DNA of 64,000 nucleotides from Progne subis subis. Its lineage: Eukaryota; Chordata; Aves; Passeriformes; Hirundinidae. Below are positions 14,393-26,387 of the stretch, piece by piece. The notes under the pieces were generated by a model. That model saw nothing but the letters and a program-made list of their open reading frames with translations. It was not told where the DNA came from and did no database searches. Location: positions 17,896,707-17,960,706 of the forward strand of contig JAKJHU010000005.1 of NCBI GenBank assembly GCA_022316685.1, in the 5' to 3' direction. How positions within the stretch are numbered: the first letter of the stretch is position 1; each line of letters opens with the position of its first letter. The position numbers and the translations under genes were made by a program.

Positions 14393-15079
14393 CTATGGGA
14401 AGAGGGAGAAAACATGAGATATAGTTCATTTGTCATTATTATTGCCAGATATGCATGTTAGAGTGCTCAAAGCAACACCTTTGGTAGGTTTAACATAAGG
14501 GGGTGTTTGTTGCTTGCACTAGCATCTATAACTCAGAGTCATCTGAGAGAGGCTAAAATGAACAATGTAAGAATAGAGCAAGTATACAGTGATTTGAATT
14601 TTGAGTTTCCAGAAATCTGCATATTAGAAATCTTGAAAATTAAAACACATCCTTACTTCCTCACATCTAAAAGTTCCTGAAAACCTTCTCTTCCATTATT
14701 CATCTAAAGGCCTTGCAACATGCTTTTACTTTCAGAATCCATAAGGCTCCCTAGCAGGGGATTTCACATTCAGCCTCGTATAGTGTGAAAGAAAACACTG
14801 ATGTGTGTTAAATCTCTATTTATTGCCATCTAATTGTCATATCATAGAAAAGAGCAAGTAACCATTCACTTTATCTGTGCCATCTGTGATTTCAATATAC
14901 TACTTCAACAGTAGTATTTCCTAAGGCCCTGTTGATGTTCTGCCGAGACAGAACTGAGTTAGCAGACCTCAGGCACAGTCCAGGGTGATTCCAAGAGCTG
15001 TTTCCCAACTGATAGCACCTAATTCAGAAATCAAAGTAATCACTGTACAAGCAGAGCTACTTTTCTCAATGTTCTATTC

Positions 15080-15680
15080 TGTAATTGCTACAAAAAATCA
15101 TCATTTATATTACTACCCAGCCACTGACTATCTTGAGATCCTTCTGAACATTTTGCAGCTCTTTCATTTTTCTATGCTGAAAGATTTTGTACTTGCTAAC
15201 TTTGTCACCTTCCTACTCATCCCTTCTTCAGGTTAAATATGAATATTTCCAACAGTTCATATTGATCATCACTGTGAAAATGGTCCATTTATCCTTTTAA
15301 CCAAGTACTAAGCCATGAAAGAACCTTTTTCTACTTATTCTATTACACTTTCTTTTGTGGATTTTGGTAAAAGATCTTGTCAAAACCTTTTGAAAGTCAA
15401 AATACAATATTAATCAAATGAGCCTTTGTTCACATATTCATTTAATCCTTCAAGCAGATTCATAAGGCAGACTGTCTTCTACATAAAGCCCCTAGTCTTG
15501 AGTTTTGCCCATTTTTGCCACATTTCAGAAATGGTATAAATCCTTTATTGTAGTTCTAGTGATTTCTGTGGAACAGAAACCAGATCTTTGGATTCTAGTT
15601 TCCTGGAACACCTTGTCCTTCTTTTGGATAAACAGTGTCTATTTAACATTAATATCTGTTTTAAAAAATACTATAAGCTG
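15080..15680 (-). mobile_element. Decayed CR1-type LINE, reverse transcriptase region
   Basis: Read on the minus strand, the block resembles the 3' half of a CR1/L3-type ORF2. The region equivalent to the conserved LFNIFINDLEKG survives as IFIFNLKKG and, with stops and frame changes, is followed by VTKLASTK where the family has the KFADDTKL box. Upstream on that strand are remnants of the segment between the YLDFSKAFD and PGNYRPVSL motifs. Many stops make it a dead relic. It lies in the same orientation as LAMA2 transcription. Family assignment is from remembered CR1 protein motifs; boundaries are approximate. Confidence 0.7.
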
Positions 15681-16059
15681 CATTTAATGCCTCAAGCAGC
15701 TCAATTTTCAACTACTCAATTCATCCTGAAACCATGGATAAATATGCTATATGCCTGACAAATTTTGATTTTGCATTTATCAGCTCACCTTAAACCTGAC
15801 ACTTCTGTTTGAGGCAGTTTTTCTGGCTTGTCCCCATGAAAGAAGACTCACAAGTGGGAAATTCCCTGAATTATTCTACTCACTGTTAAAAAGAATTAAT
15901 ATAGCTTTTTTGCTGTGTCCCTTTCTTTCTTGAGATGTTAATTTATAACTTGATTACAACTAAACCATATTTAACTCCTACTTGCATTTGAATCTCTAGC
16001 GGTCTGTCTGACTCTGAATTATCTGAAAAACTGCCTCTTAGCAACATCTAAGTATTTAG

Positions 16060-16154
16060 CAAATTATTCCTTAAAATATGTGTATTTATTATCAAGAGTA
16101 TGACTTTCTGTCATACTCTTAATAACAAATACACATATTTTAAGGAACAATCTG
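16060..16154. repeat. Near-perfect inverted repeat (45-bp arms, 5-base loop)
   Basis: The left arm 16060-16104 and right arm 16110-16154 are reverse complements apart from four A-C oppositions (on the plus strand), around the loop TTTCT (16105-16109). The inner 38 pairs (16067-16104 with 16110-16147) have only two of these. Read as LAMA2 sense RNA (minus strand) all four become G-U wobble pairs, so the arms would pair without a mismatch. It is AT-rich and has no recognisable transposon ends. Confidence 0.93.
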
Positions 16155-17428
16155 TCACAGTTTATATTCTTTTCTATTATCCTCAGTAAGAAATAACTTC
16201 TGATTTTCAGTGAGTTTCTTTCTGTTGTTTAAATAGATGTATCTTTTTTGTTGTTGTTGTTGTTAGCTTAATTGCATTGCTTGAATAATTTTGAACCAGA
16301 GAAATACATCTTCTCTGAATGTGTAATATGCAGTCCATAAACCCTAAGCTTGCCATTAGAAGTCTTGGACTGTTCACTTTTATTTTCATTTTATAGATTT
16401 CCTTGTTTTGATTAAGTTGTTTTTCAGGGAGACTTTCTCATTCCTACAAGAGTTTTGAATTTGACTGCCCCTCAGGAGAAGAGTTTTAAAACAGTCCCTC
16501 ATACATAAATCCAGAGGTGCTTCTCCTTTTTACAGCTTCTCTAACTAGCTATTTGAAGAAGCAGCCACCTACAGGAGTTTTAAATTATATTATCTGTTAA
16601 TCTTTACAGAGGTGAAATTCAATCTCTCTACTCTAACCTTGAAGCCTCTTTGATTTCCTGTAGCACATCATACCAACTGCCACCTTCTTGATCTGTCCTA
16701 ATTATACACAGAATTTCAGTGCATGAAATTTCTGTTACTTACTATCTCAAAGTGATGTGCTCCATGGGTTTTGATGCCTTTGGCTCAGCGGATTCTCAAA
16801 TTTCTGAGTTATTCTCCTCTCAAACAGCTACCATCAAGCCCCATAGCACAGCAGGACACAAACTCTTGTAATCTGGGTCAGTGCATCCTAACTGGACAAT
16901 CTGGAACAGAGAAACTTTTGTTCCTTCCAGATGAAAATAGCTGGCTATGGACACAGGTAAGTCTATGAAGTGAACCCACCTCATTTGAAAGCTTCAGTAA
17001 CTCGTATCTCACAAATCAAGTCTCAGCAAGCTCAAATTCAATTACGCGTCTCAGTATGGAGCTCCCAAATACTAATTTAAATCTATAGTCTCTCCTCCAT
17101 TGCCCATTCTGTCAATTTGTTTTTTTTTTTTTAGTTGCCCAACAAGAACCATCCCTTCTGCTCTTCCTTTCTATGCAGTTATTGAAAACTCTACTGTCAC
17201 CAGCCCAGCTCGCCCCATTCTTATACAGGACACAGAGGTACAGATTGTTACCCTGTTTTTTCTGAGTTTTTTAAAGCCTTTTGAATTTTCATAAAATGGA
17301 GTCAGATCTTTTTAGTTACTGTACAATATTAGAAGCAGTTCTACCTTTTTCCCACACATGTAACATAAACAAATCCTTCGTTTTTCATTCTCTGTCCTTT
17401 GTTTGCATATTTCTAACCTGAAAACAAT

Positions 17429-17641
17429 TGTAACTGACAACTGGTCTGGCCACTGAGGCTGAAAGGTGGAAACCCCAAACAGCCAATCTTTGGCCAGACC
17501 CACAGATGTATAAAAAGTAAGAAATAAACAAAGAGGCCCTTTCTCCGCGCTGTCTCAGGTTTGAGTCGGAATGGAGGAAACTCTGCCCTAGAAAAAACCT
17601 CTCTCTCCGTGTGACTGCTTTGCGTGTCTCAGTAACATACA
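17429..17641 (+). mobile_element. Possible short LTR-like element
   Basis: This block differs in base composition from its AT-rich surroundings. It begins TGTAAC, may end ATACA, and holds CCAAT (17483-17487), TATAAAA (17509-17515) and AATAAA (17523-17528) in order on the plus strand, as in a retroviral LTR. An internal palindrome (TGGTCTGGCC ... GGCCAGACC) spans 17441-17500. There is no convincing target-site duplication and no internal retroviral sequence, so ends and identity are uncertain. It could also be a different kind of repeat or a diverged promoter-like sequence. Confidence 0.4.
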
Positions 17642-19910
17642 GATAACCTCTGCACACCACTTATCAAGAGACCTCAGACCCCATGTGAGAGAAGAAGGCA
17701 GGAGACTGCTGCCTGACATACATTCTTCCATCTTTCACACTTGTTGATTCAGTTAGTCTGTGTACGTGATTTGGCCCCACGCCTTCTTTCATTTACAGAC
17801 CTTGTGAGAGCTCAGCTCTCCCTGCGTTACACAGCATGTAAATTTCTCTCAGTGTCACACTGGTTATTTTTGATGAGGCTGCTGTAGTGCACATGTAATG
17901 TACATTATGTCAACAGTCTAACTACATTTCAGTTTAGGGTAGATGTTTCAGGTCTGTCTCTTGTTTTTGCTCTAAATAACTGATATTTCAGAAGAAGGAC
18001 ATCTTTTGTTTTTGGTCTATGGCTTCATAGGTCTTGTTTGAATGGGGCTTTATTTGATGAAGCTGTTATTCACTGTTTTCTCTCTGCATATTATCAGTTT
18101 CTGTCCTGTCTTTCAGCTTTGAAAATGCATCCTAGAGGATGAGCCATCTTGAAATATGAGTTTCACCAGTTAGATTTTCCTAGCCTAGCAGTCTTTAAAA
18201 ACTGCACAAAAATAAATGCATGCAAAAGCATGAACCAGACCCTTAAAACACTTGGAATCCTAGGAATGGCCTCCAGTCATTTTCACTCCTGTTCAATAGC
18301 ATTTAAATTTTAAAAATAATTTCATGGAAGACAGTGGGACTGCTTGCTGAACAAAGTAGTGGAAAGCCTGAATAAAGATCAAGATGTCTGGATCCTACTT
18401 ATCCTAAAGTGTATGTGGAGTTTTCCAGCAAAAATAAACATCTGTTATTTGGATTATATTGTACATTAAGAGGAAATAGGGGAAAAAAAGATAGCATCCC
18501 CTGAAGACTGAGTCGCAAAACTCTGCCAGGTTCCAAATCTGTCAGTTCTTGCAGGCTTGAGAGCCAAGTAAAATGGCTTTTGTTAAAATCTAGTTATTAG
18601 AACTTGAAACAAGAGTACCAATTCATGGAGAAAGCCATAATTACTGGAATACAGAGTAATTTTTAATGGTTGGACCTTTGCTTCCGTATGGAAAACTGCA
18701 ATATCAGCAATAGTCAAGTTTAGCTTTTATTAGGATTAATTGATCACAGATGGAAAAGTTCAGTTTTAGAATTATTGCCTTTCAGTTACAAAACCAAGAG
18801 GCATCTTCATCAGTTTGTTTTATTATTGATCCTAGGTTTCTCTTTTTTATATTTCTCACTAACATATGATATAGGATTGCCATGAAATAATATTTAAAAA
18901 GAATTCTTGAAGATTCAAACCCAAAAATAAACTTTACAAGCAATAATAATATTTCATTTTAAACTATTGACTGAGACACACGAGGGTAAAGATATCAAAA
19001 TGGAAATTTTGAAAAATACACAAAATGCAACAATACTTCTTTCTTTCCTGAAATAACGAATGCTATATTATAAAGCAGCTTTTCTAGGCCCTTCTCTTAT
19101 CTAGCAAAAACTGATTATGACTACAGGATGCAGTCATTTAAATCCTCTTGATGCATTTCATCACTGCACCAGTTATTATAGTATTTGCTACAATTTTCCA
19201 TTTTAATTGCTGCTTAGCTACTGTATTCAAGAACGAAGAATGTACAGCCTCCAGCTTATTTGCTTAAGAACTGTTCACAGTGACTCTATATCCCCAGTGA
19301 TGTTCCTTACTATCATATTTTCATTTTAGTTTAATGTCTTTTACTCTCTCAAAGCATTTACTTAGCACAGATTTAAAAAGCATATTCCCATCCTACACCA
19401 AGCAAACAATTTATCCTCATAGAACCAGCCAGCGACTCTTAAGATGTATTTCAACCCACCCAGAGTCTTCATTCTGGTGCACTGGTGAACAGATAGATTC
19501 CTTCAGACAGGTCATGCTTTTCACCCTTTCCTTTATGAACACTCACCAGTGCTTCAAACCCAATAGCTGCCCCAGGTGAGCAGTACACAGTAAAAAGAAT
19601 TTTATTAGTGTACTGAATACAAATGTGAGAGGAAAAAAAGGGAACAAGGGAACCTGCTCTTAGGATAGTTTTATGCTAAAAATTATATCCTGACTTGTCC
19701 TTGATTCTAAAGCAACCTCTTTTGTTACCACAGAAATATTTTCTCAAAATAAATATTAGAAAGGCTTTTCCTTTCAACGGCATTATTGTGTCTTTTTTGT
19801 TGAATAAGGCATTACAGTCACAAATATGTGACTGGTTCAAGAACTGTAAACATGATGAGCAAGAAATAAACAGTTTTCCTAATGTGTTGGAACCTTATTT
19901 AGTACAAGTT

Positions 19911-20036
19911 AAAAAAAACAAAAACAAAAACAACAACAACAACAAAAAACCACCCCAAACAACAACAACAAACAAACAAACAAAAAAAACCCAACAAAAA
20001 CCCAAAAACAAACAAACAAACAAAAACAACAAAACC
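19911..20036. repeat. CAA/AAAC-rich low-complexity tract
   Basis: About 125 bases built almost only of A and C in CAA, CAAA and AAAAC units. The open frames over it (lysine/asparagine/threonine-rich on plus, cysteine/phenylalanine-rich on minus) are products of this composition and not genes. Confidence 0.92.
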
Positions 20037-21344
20037 CAGGCAAATAAGCAGTAAGACAGTAAGAACAAAGAGCAAAGAGCAAGTCCATTGTAGGCAGGAC
20101 AGCTGTGATGCTCAGATCTATGTAGAGCTGGCTTATTTTTGTTGTTGTGGTCTTAAAACAGACAAATAATAAGATAGATATCAAAATTATGCTCTGTCCA
20201 CTATTCAGACAGTGCAAAGTGTCTACTTCTCGCTAGAATTACAAGACTGGGCAGGACACAGACAACTGGTCCCAAGACCAAGTGCATGGGTTACTTTGGG
20301 GAGGGAATTCCATACATGATGGCAGTTATCCAAACAACAATTGTGCTTTTCACATATGAGAATAAATAGTTTAAACACACAGAGTAACCTTTACGGTAAA
20401 TAACTTGGAAACAGAAGGCATCAATGAGTTTAGAAAGGAATAAAGGAAAATAATTCCTTTATGTGTTGTAAATAGCAGATTCAACAGAGATTAAGAATAT
20501 TCTAACATGCTTAAAAGCAACAGGCCTCCAACCAACTGCAGCAGCATGTGTTAAGTTTCAGGAAGATGAGGAGAAGCTGGTTACAGTCAAGACAGAAAAA
20601 GATGAGAGTTTTCATTTTGTGAAGATAACAAAGAACTCTGGTTTTTGAGACTGGAGAAACTAGAACATTCAACAGCTCCGTTGAATGCCTGGGGCCAGAT
20701 GAGCAGGTCTGTCTACCTGCAATAAAAGTAAAAGGAGGAAAACCAGAAAAAAAAAATAATCCCAGATGTTATCTTCAACATATGAGCATGACATGTTTCT
20801 TGATTTTCTAGAAAGACACAGTTAGTTAAGCTCCAAACAGGAGCTTAATTCTCTTCCTAGATATATTCAGAAATGAGGCAAGAGAAGAATTAGCCAGGAA
20901 TAAGATCAGAGCACTAAAAAGGCAAAATGAGACAGAGCAAGGTGTCAAAGCAAAGTACCACCTTCTTAGATTCAGAAAGTGAAAGCAGATTTAGAAAGCA
21001 ACTATGAAATGCTTTAGATCTGCTGAATGTTCAGAAGCATAAGACATTTTCAGAGCTCCTAAGGACACCATTACTGACAAACAAGATGGAAAAATGTCTT
21101 TATCTTTTTGCTTTCCTCTTCTTGTGAGAGTGGAGCTGTCAGTCTTTTAAGTGTTGATCTGCTGCCAGGCTCCAGGAGGATGACCCACACCAGAGGCCAG
21201 AGAAGAAGGTGTGAAAAGAGAGACTGCAGCAACGACAAAAGTGAGGGACAAAACAGCTGCGTAACATGCAAGTGGGACATCACATTTGTTTGAATTATTC
21301 ATTTCCCATCTCAAAATCACCGTCTGAGAGGTTTCTTTGTTGCA

Positions 21345-22290
21345 TTGTCTGTCATCTGTAACCTGTTTAAGTCTCACCCACGGGTTTGGTACAGGCATTG
21401 GAGAGCCTTGCTGTGTTTTTGCCAGCTTTGGGATTCATTCTCCCTTTTGCTCGTACTGTCTCTCATATCACTCCATGTGATACTCTGCACTGGGTACCCA
21501 TGCCCAGGTGCTGGCAGCAGAGAGGGGGTTGCAAGGGCAGCCTCTGTGAAGAAAAGGATGGGGCTGCTCTGTGCAGACACAGCCAGCTCCCAACAGGGTA
21601 CACAGCTAAGCCCCTCAGCCAGCCAGGTCAGAGAATGGAGAAGGGAAAGGAACGGAAGGAGAAGCTCCAGGTCCAGAGCAGATATACCAATGCAGCCCCT
21701 GGAGGAAACCAGGCTGGAGCTGATATCCACACTGTAGCCCATGAAGGAAATGCTGGATATTTCTTGAAGGAACTATTTTCCATGGAGAACTGCTTGTAGA
21801 GAAAATTTTTTCGTGAAGGATGCAGGCGCATGAGGAGCACCCACACTGCAGCCAGGGAAAAGTGTGAGGATGAAGGACTGTCAGAAGGGAACTATGATGA
21901 CCACTGCAATGACTTCTGCTTGCCATCACCCTGCATCACCTGCAGGGGGAGAAGATAGAGGAGGACTCTGGAATGAAGAACTAAGGTTGAGTCTGGGGGA
22001 AAAAAAAAGAAAGTGGCAGAAGAGGTGTATTTTTAATATTTGTCTTTGCTTATCACTACCTGAAACTATTTAAATTGGCAATAACTTAAGCTAACTTTCC
22101 CCAAGTAAAGTTTGTTTTGCCCAGGATGATAACTGGAAAATGATTTCCTGATCTTTACTTTGGCCCATGAGCTGCTTCATCTTCTGTTCTGCTCCTGTCC
22201 TGCTGAGAAGTGCAGTGAGAGAGTGGGGTGGGCAGCTTCAGCTGGCCAAGCTCAACCCACCAGAGATACCACTGGGACAGTAAATCAGTA
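21345..22290 (+). mobile_element. Interspersed repeat, probably avian ERV/LTR-derived
   Basis: A block that is richer in GC than the flanks, with phrases I recognise from dispersed avian repeats: a run about AGGATGGGGCTGC...GACACAGCCAGCTC near 21560-21590, ballast-like repeats of CATGGAGAACTGC type near 21740-21800, and a tail TTTTGCCCAGGATGATAACTGG near 22116, then CTGGCCAAGCTCAACCCACC at about 22242-22261. Overlapping frames of up to 137 codons are present on both strands but resemble no protein I know. I assign it to a retroviral LTR family only tentatively; start and end are approximate. Confidence 0.5.
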
Positions 22291-22860
22291 TCATTTTACT
22301 GAGCTGATGCAACCAGTACATGGTTATTACAGTAGATTATGGGCCCTGTTTTTCATCTCTGCTGTGTTGCTTTTATGTTCTACTGATTTCTATTTTAAAG
22401 GATTGCTACACAGATTATAATTAGCCCAATTTATCCATCTCTTAAGAACCAACCTTGAGTTTTGTTATCTTCCTACAGTATTTTCAGATGTTTTACAATG
22501 AAAGGACCAAAAAATATGGCAATTCATTGTTTCCAAAGCCCAATGAACAGCTCAACGTCCATGTGAAGACAGCTTTTACAGGGTTATGGTAAACATCTTG
22601 TAATTCCACATGAAGAACACAGAAAGCAAATAAATACCTTTCAAGAATTATTTTTAGATTTCAAATGGAAATATGCTTAGATAGGAAAAGATATTATAAC
22701 ATCACTGTTGCATGAGTTTTAATCTCTGTGGTAAATGAATAAAGCTCTTTAATGCCAAAATTCTTCAATGTTTTCCACTGGGAATATTCTTCCAAACATA
22801 CACAAGCTTCCCAGACATGAATCTGAAAGAAGCCTCAACAAACTGGAAATATGAGTTACC

Positions 22861-22886
22861 AAAAAAAAAATAATAATAATAATAAA
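22861..22886. repeat. A10-(TAA)n simple repeat
   Basis: Ten A followed by five TAA-type units and a further A run, in intron 9 about 130 bp from the exon 9 donor. Confidence 0.85.
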
Positions 22887-23019
22887 AAATTCAAAACAAT
22901 GCACCAAAACCAAACCTTCTGGGGTTTTTTCTTGTTTAAGGTACCAAAAATGTGATTCAGTATTTCTTTGACCATTGCTGAATTTCATTTTTAACATCCC
23001 TATGTTTGAGGGATCTTAC

Positions 23020-23119
23020 CTCCTTCTGTATGCTTCTCATCCTTGACACAAGTATCGTTTAAAGACCCATTTGGATCACAGGAACATGGCTGGCATGGAT
23101 CTGGGTTATCTGGCAATAC
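23020..23119 (-). CDS. LAMA2: LAMA2 exon 9 (end of LE2, start of LE3)
   Basis: This 100-bp exon starts in phase 0 and leaves one base of a split codon. It encodes VLPDNPDPCQPCSCDPNGSL then NDTCVKDEKHTEG. The CQPCSCDP block is the LE2/LE3 boundary typical of laminin EGF-like repeats; human alpha-2 has CQPCHCDP at the same place. Sequons NGS and NDT are present. The acceptor is AATTTTTTAG (AG at 23121-23120) and the donor is GAG|GTAAGA (GT at 23019-23018). It is too short to appear as a standalone frame and was recognised by splice sites plus cysteine pattern. The N-terminal third is the least conserved part against human. Confidence 0.95.
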
Positions 23120-24794
23120 CTAAAAAATTAAGATGTTAGAAGAAAAAAAACAAAAAACCCCCTACTTTCAATAATTGGAAACATTTGTTTACATCTTAAA
23201 TATAAAGTAGAAGAGAACGACTTCTGTGTAGGTGGCTTACACTTTAACAAAAATGAGACAGCTTATAAACTTAGTCCATGCAGACTACGACAAGAAGAAA
23301 AGGCCTCAAATTGCACCAGAGATTAGATATTATGAAAAATTTCTTCACAAAAAGGCTTGTCTAACATCGGAATGGACTGCCCCAAAAAGTGGCAGAGTTA
23401 CCATCCCTGGAGGCATTTAAAAGATCTGTAGATGTGGTACTCAAGGACATTGTTTAGTGGTGGACTTGGCAGTGTTAGGTTAAGGGTTGGACTCAATCTT
23501 AGAGGTCCTTTCCAACATAAATGATTCTAGGTTCTGTGATTCTACTAAAGTTACATTTGGGATTTTTATTTAGAAATACGTAGTGTCATAGATGCAAATA
23601 TGTCTTAACTAAAAGAAAATACCAGGTGCAGAGATTGTAACAACCTTATATAATTAAAATTAATAAATGCAATGAAGTAGATTTTAAGCATTTACTACCT
23701 AAAGTAATATTGACAAGTTCAGTTGTTCTGGTGAGCATGATTCAAAATACTAGCTAATGTTAGTCAGTAAGAGAGCAAAAAGGTAAGTGAAGAAAAGTGA
23801 AATTTAAACAATGGAACAATTTATTTTTGTTCTTGAGAGGTTACCTCAACCAAACTTAAACCCTGGTCTAATATCACACTAGGAATATAAATTAGGAGTT
23901 CTGCATGAACTAGATACATACACATACTATGGATATACTAAATGAACATACACATATATATCAAATCCCTTTTAGCTGGATGATAACTTAAAACAGAAAA
24001 AATCAAGGGCCCTGCTGCTGAAGAAATCATTTCTCAGTACTCCTTTTCTCAAGTTGTAAGGCTAAATCCAGTCTATCACGGAAAATGTAATTACTGCTAT
24101 TTGCTGATGTTTTCTCTTTGAGGATTGAACACCAATCAGACTAAAGACTGTTATTTACCCAACTGAAAATATACAGATGAAATACAAGCAATTCAAGCAC
24201 ACACTAATAGTGTAGCTGTCTAAAGCACAGGAATGACCCAAACTGACAATACAACCTAATATAAGATTCATCTTTTGACAGCTTCCACTTAGATGAAAAT
24301 ACAGTTATATGACAGAATACAAAAAGCAATTTCCACTGCACTGAAATTTAAAGACATTCATGAAACACTATAGAATTTCAGTGGTTATTAATTTGGCATT
24401 GCATTCAAAAACTAAAAATTACAGTCTCTCTTTCATCAATATCAACTATAGTAGTATTTATTTGAACTTTGATAATAAAACTTGAAATTCATTACTGAGG
24501 AAAAAGTTCTGTTTACAGGACCACATCCTCTTTTAAATTAAATTGAAATACTAGCTGGAAGCCCTTGACCTCAAGTGCATTCCTTCATATCAACACAATT
24601 CACTTTCCTATTTCTCCGAGTTAACTTTATACATTTCCAGCTGTGAAAAGCAACTGCTGCATTGTCTGATTTGGAAGTTAACCTTCACAAAATGGCAGTC
24701 CAAACTCTTTTTAGTAACGTAAGAAGCTGCCCTGCTGAAGTGATGGTTTGAACGCTGAGCTTTGCGGCGGAGGGACGCAAGGGAAGGCGTTTAC
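23120..24794 (-). other. LAMA2: LAMA2 intron 8
   Basis: A complete intron of 1675 bp. A CR1 3' fragment (about 23285-23541, plus strand) lies about 165 bp upstream of exon 9 in transcript sense. The rest, 23.55-24.79 kb, is AT-rich with no recognised feature. Confidence 0.92.
23285..23541 (+). mobile_element. CR1 LINE, 3' fragment
   Basis: A 5'-truncated CR1 3' end on the plus strand. Diagnostic stretches in order are AAAAATTTCTTCACA, GGAATGGACTGCCCC, CCATCCCTGGAGGCATTTAA, a GGTTAAGGGTTGGACTC block and the terminal TGATTCT-type repeats near 23521-23541. It is antisense to LAMA2. Moderately diverged from the consensus I remember, so not a recent insertion. Confidence 0.87.
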
Positions 24795-24973
24795 CCCTTT
24801 TGGCCTGAAGTAGCCATCCAGGCAGGTCTCGCAGTTTATGCCACTGGTGTAGCCTGAGCAATTCACACACACTCCGCCCCCAAGGTACTCCCCATGGATA
24901 TTCAAACTCTGATTTCTGTCTGCCACATCCTGATCGTAGTAGCAGTCCTCAGTCTTCCCATGACAGTTGCATG
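24795..24973 (-). CDS. LAMA2: LAMA2 exon 8 (end of LE1 and most of LE2)
   Basis: This 179-bp exon starts with two bases of a split codon and ends in phase 0. It encodes CNCHGKTEDCYYDQDVADRN, then QSLNIHGEYLGGGVCVNC, SGYTSGINCETC and LDGYFRPKG. This is laminin EGF-like repeat 2, with the GGGVC and INCETC signatures of laminin alpha chains. N-glycosylation sequons are visible at NQS and NCS. The acceptor is TCTCTTTTAG (AG at 24975-24974). The donor is GGG|GTAAAC (GT at 24794-24793), the weakest fit to consensus among the nine donors along with exon 10. An open frame continues past this donor for about 30 codons, but human exon 8 ends at the same glycine and the reading beyond loses laminin similarity at once. 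Confidence 0.95.
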
Positions 24974-26328
24974 CTAAAAGAGAAGGAAAGTGTTAGCAAA
25001 TACTTTCCCACTGGGGATGCCCCACTGTTATTGAGGTATTAAAAAGAGCCATTCAATATTTTATCATTGGTTCTGTGTATATTGTAAAAGCACTTCCAAA
25101 TATTCATTTGCTACTCCATTTGTGAAAGGCAATGTGGTCCCATTACAAACAGAGCCTAAAATTCTGTATGCTGTATTTTTTCTCCTCAATATTTTGTCTT
25201 GGGGAGTACAGAAGTTGACAGACACAGTCTAATTATGATGTTCCTGATTTGTTTTAGTTTGTTCAATTTTTTTTCCTATTTACATTGATAGCTGAGAAAC
25301 ATTTTGGTGGTTGCATACACATGTGGTTCAGGAAAGGGTCATCTAAATTAAAATACAAGAGGAGTTGTAAGAAAAACACACAAGCATGATGCTGTGAATA
25401 AATTAAAGTAATTAAAATAAAAGCTGAAAGAGACCCTAAAAACATCTCACTTGCATATATGCAAATAAGAACTGGGGCAGAACAAAAGGATTCCCAATCT
25501 TAAATCTTCTTTTGAAATTTATATCAGAACTTTAGACTTCAGGTCTAAATACACGAAAGATAATCTAATAAACTGTTGCAGTGAAGATGAGGTAGCTCAT
25601 TGTCCCTTTCCCCATGGTATTAAAACGTTAATTTAATCATAAAGAGAAATTCAAAACTTGTCAACATTGTCAGGAAGCATTCCTATTACATCTGAACCAG
25701 ATCCCAGGGAACTGTTTCTACCAGGACAGTACAACAGTTCACTAAGATTTGAACAGGGTTTAAGTGTCTCTTAAACATTAAACATGAAATTAAATGTACC
25801 CTGCTTTCATTCAATAATACATTCCCAGTGCAAACACAGTCCCAATTAAAACAAAGACCTCTGTGACCAAAGTTTACAGGACACAAATAAGAAATGGCTA
25901 CTCTAAATATGGGCATATCTGCTCCTTTTTATTTATTTTTAATCACTCGTGATAAAATTATAGCTGAAATCCTACAAATTAATAACCTCTTTGTGTAATG
26001 GTGCATTAGATTTTATTATGTTCAGAAATATAAGTGGCATGTGATCTTTGCAAGTAAGATGTTAAAGTTCAATTATAACTACCCTTACTACAATAAATCT
26101 GAAAATTAAATTCCCACCCTGTGGGAAGTTAATATTTCAAGGTATGCTTTCATTCCATGTTGGAAAACTAGATAAGTTGTATTTTCTGTTAAAAAAATCA
26201 GACACTCAACTTGCATTTTGATCACACAAAAATATGTTGTTTCAGCAAAGATGAACATTATAACATATAAAAATGCCATTTTTACAGATATCATCAGTAA
26301 AGCTTTGTATACTGGAAAACCTGTACTG

Positions 26329-26387
<59 letters not shown>

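Larger units (their letters stand above)
14393..23019 (-). other. LAMA2: LAMA2 intron 9
   Basis: A complete intron of 8627 bp. From the plus-strand left it holds: a decayed CR1 LINE on the minus strand (about 15080-15680), a 45-bp-arm hairpin (16060-16154), an LTR-like block with TATA and AATAAA boxes (about 17429-17641), a CAA-rich low-complexity tract (19911-20036), a GC-richer interspersed repeat (about 21345-22290) and an A/TAA tract (22861-22886). I see nothing recognisable between 17.7 and 19.9 kb. Confidence 0.9.

Noticed and set aside
24720..24794. Continuation of the exon 8 open frame past the GTAAAC donor.
   Set aside because: Laminin similarity stops exactly at the donor, the length to the donor equals human exon 8, and exon 9 continues the protein in frame.
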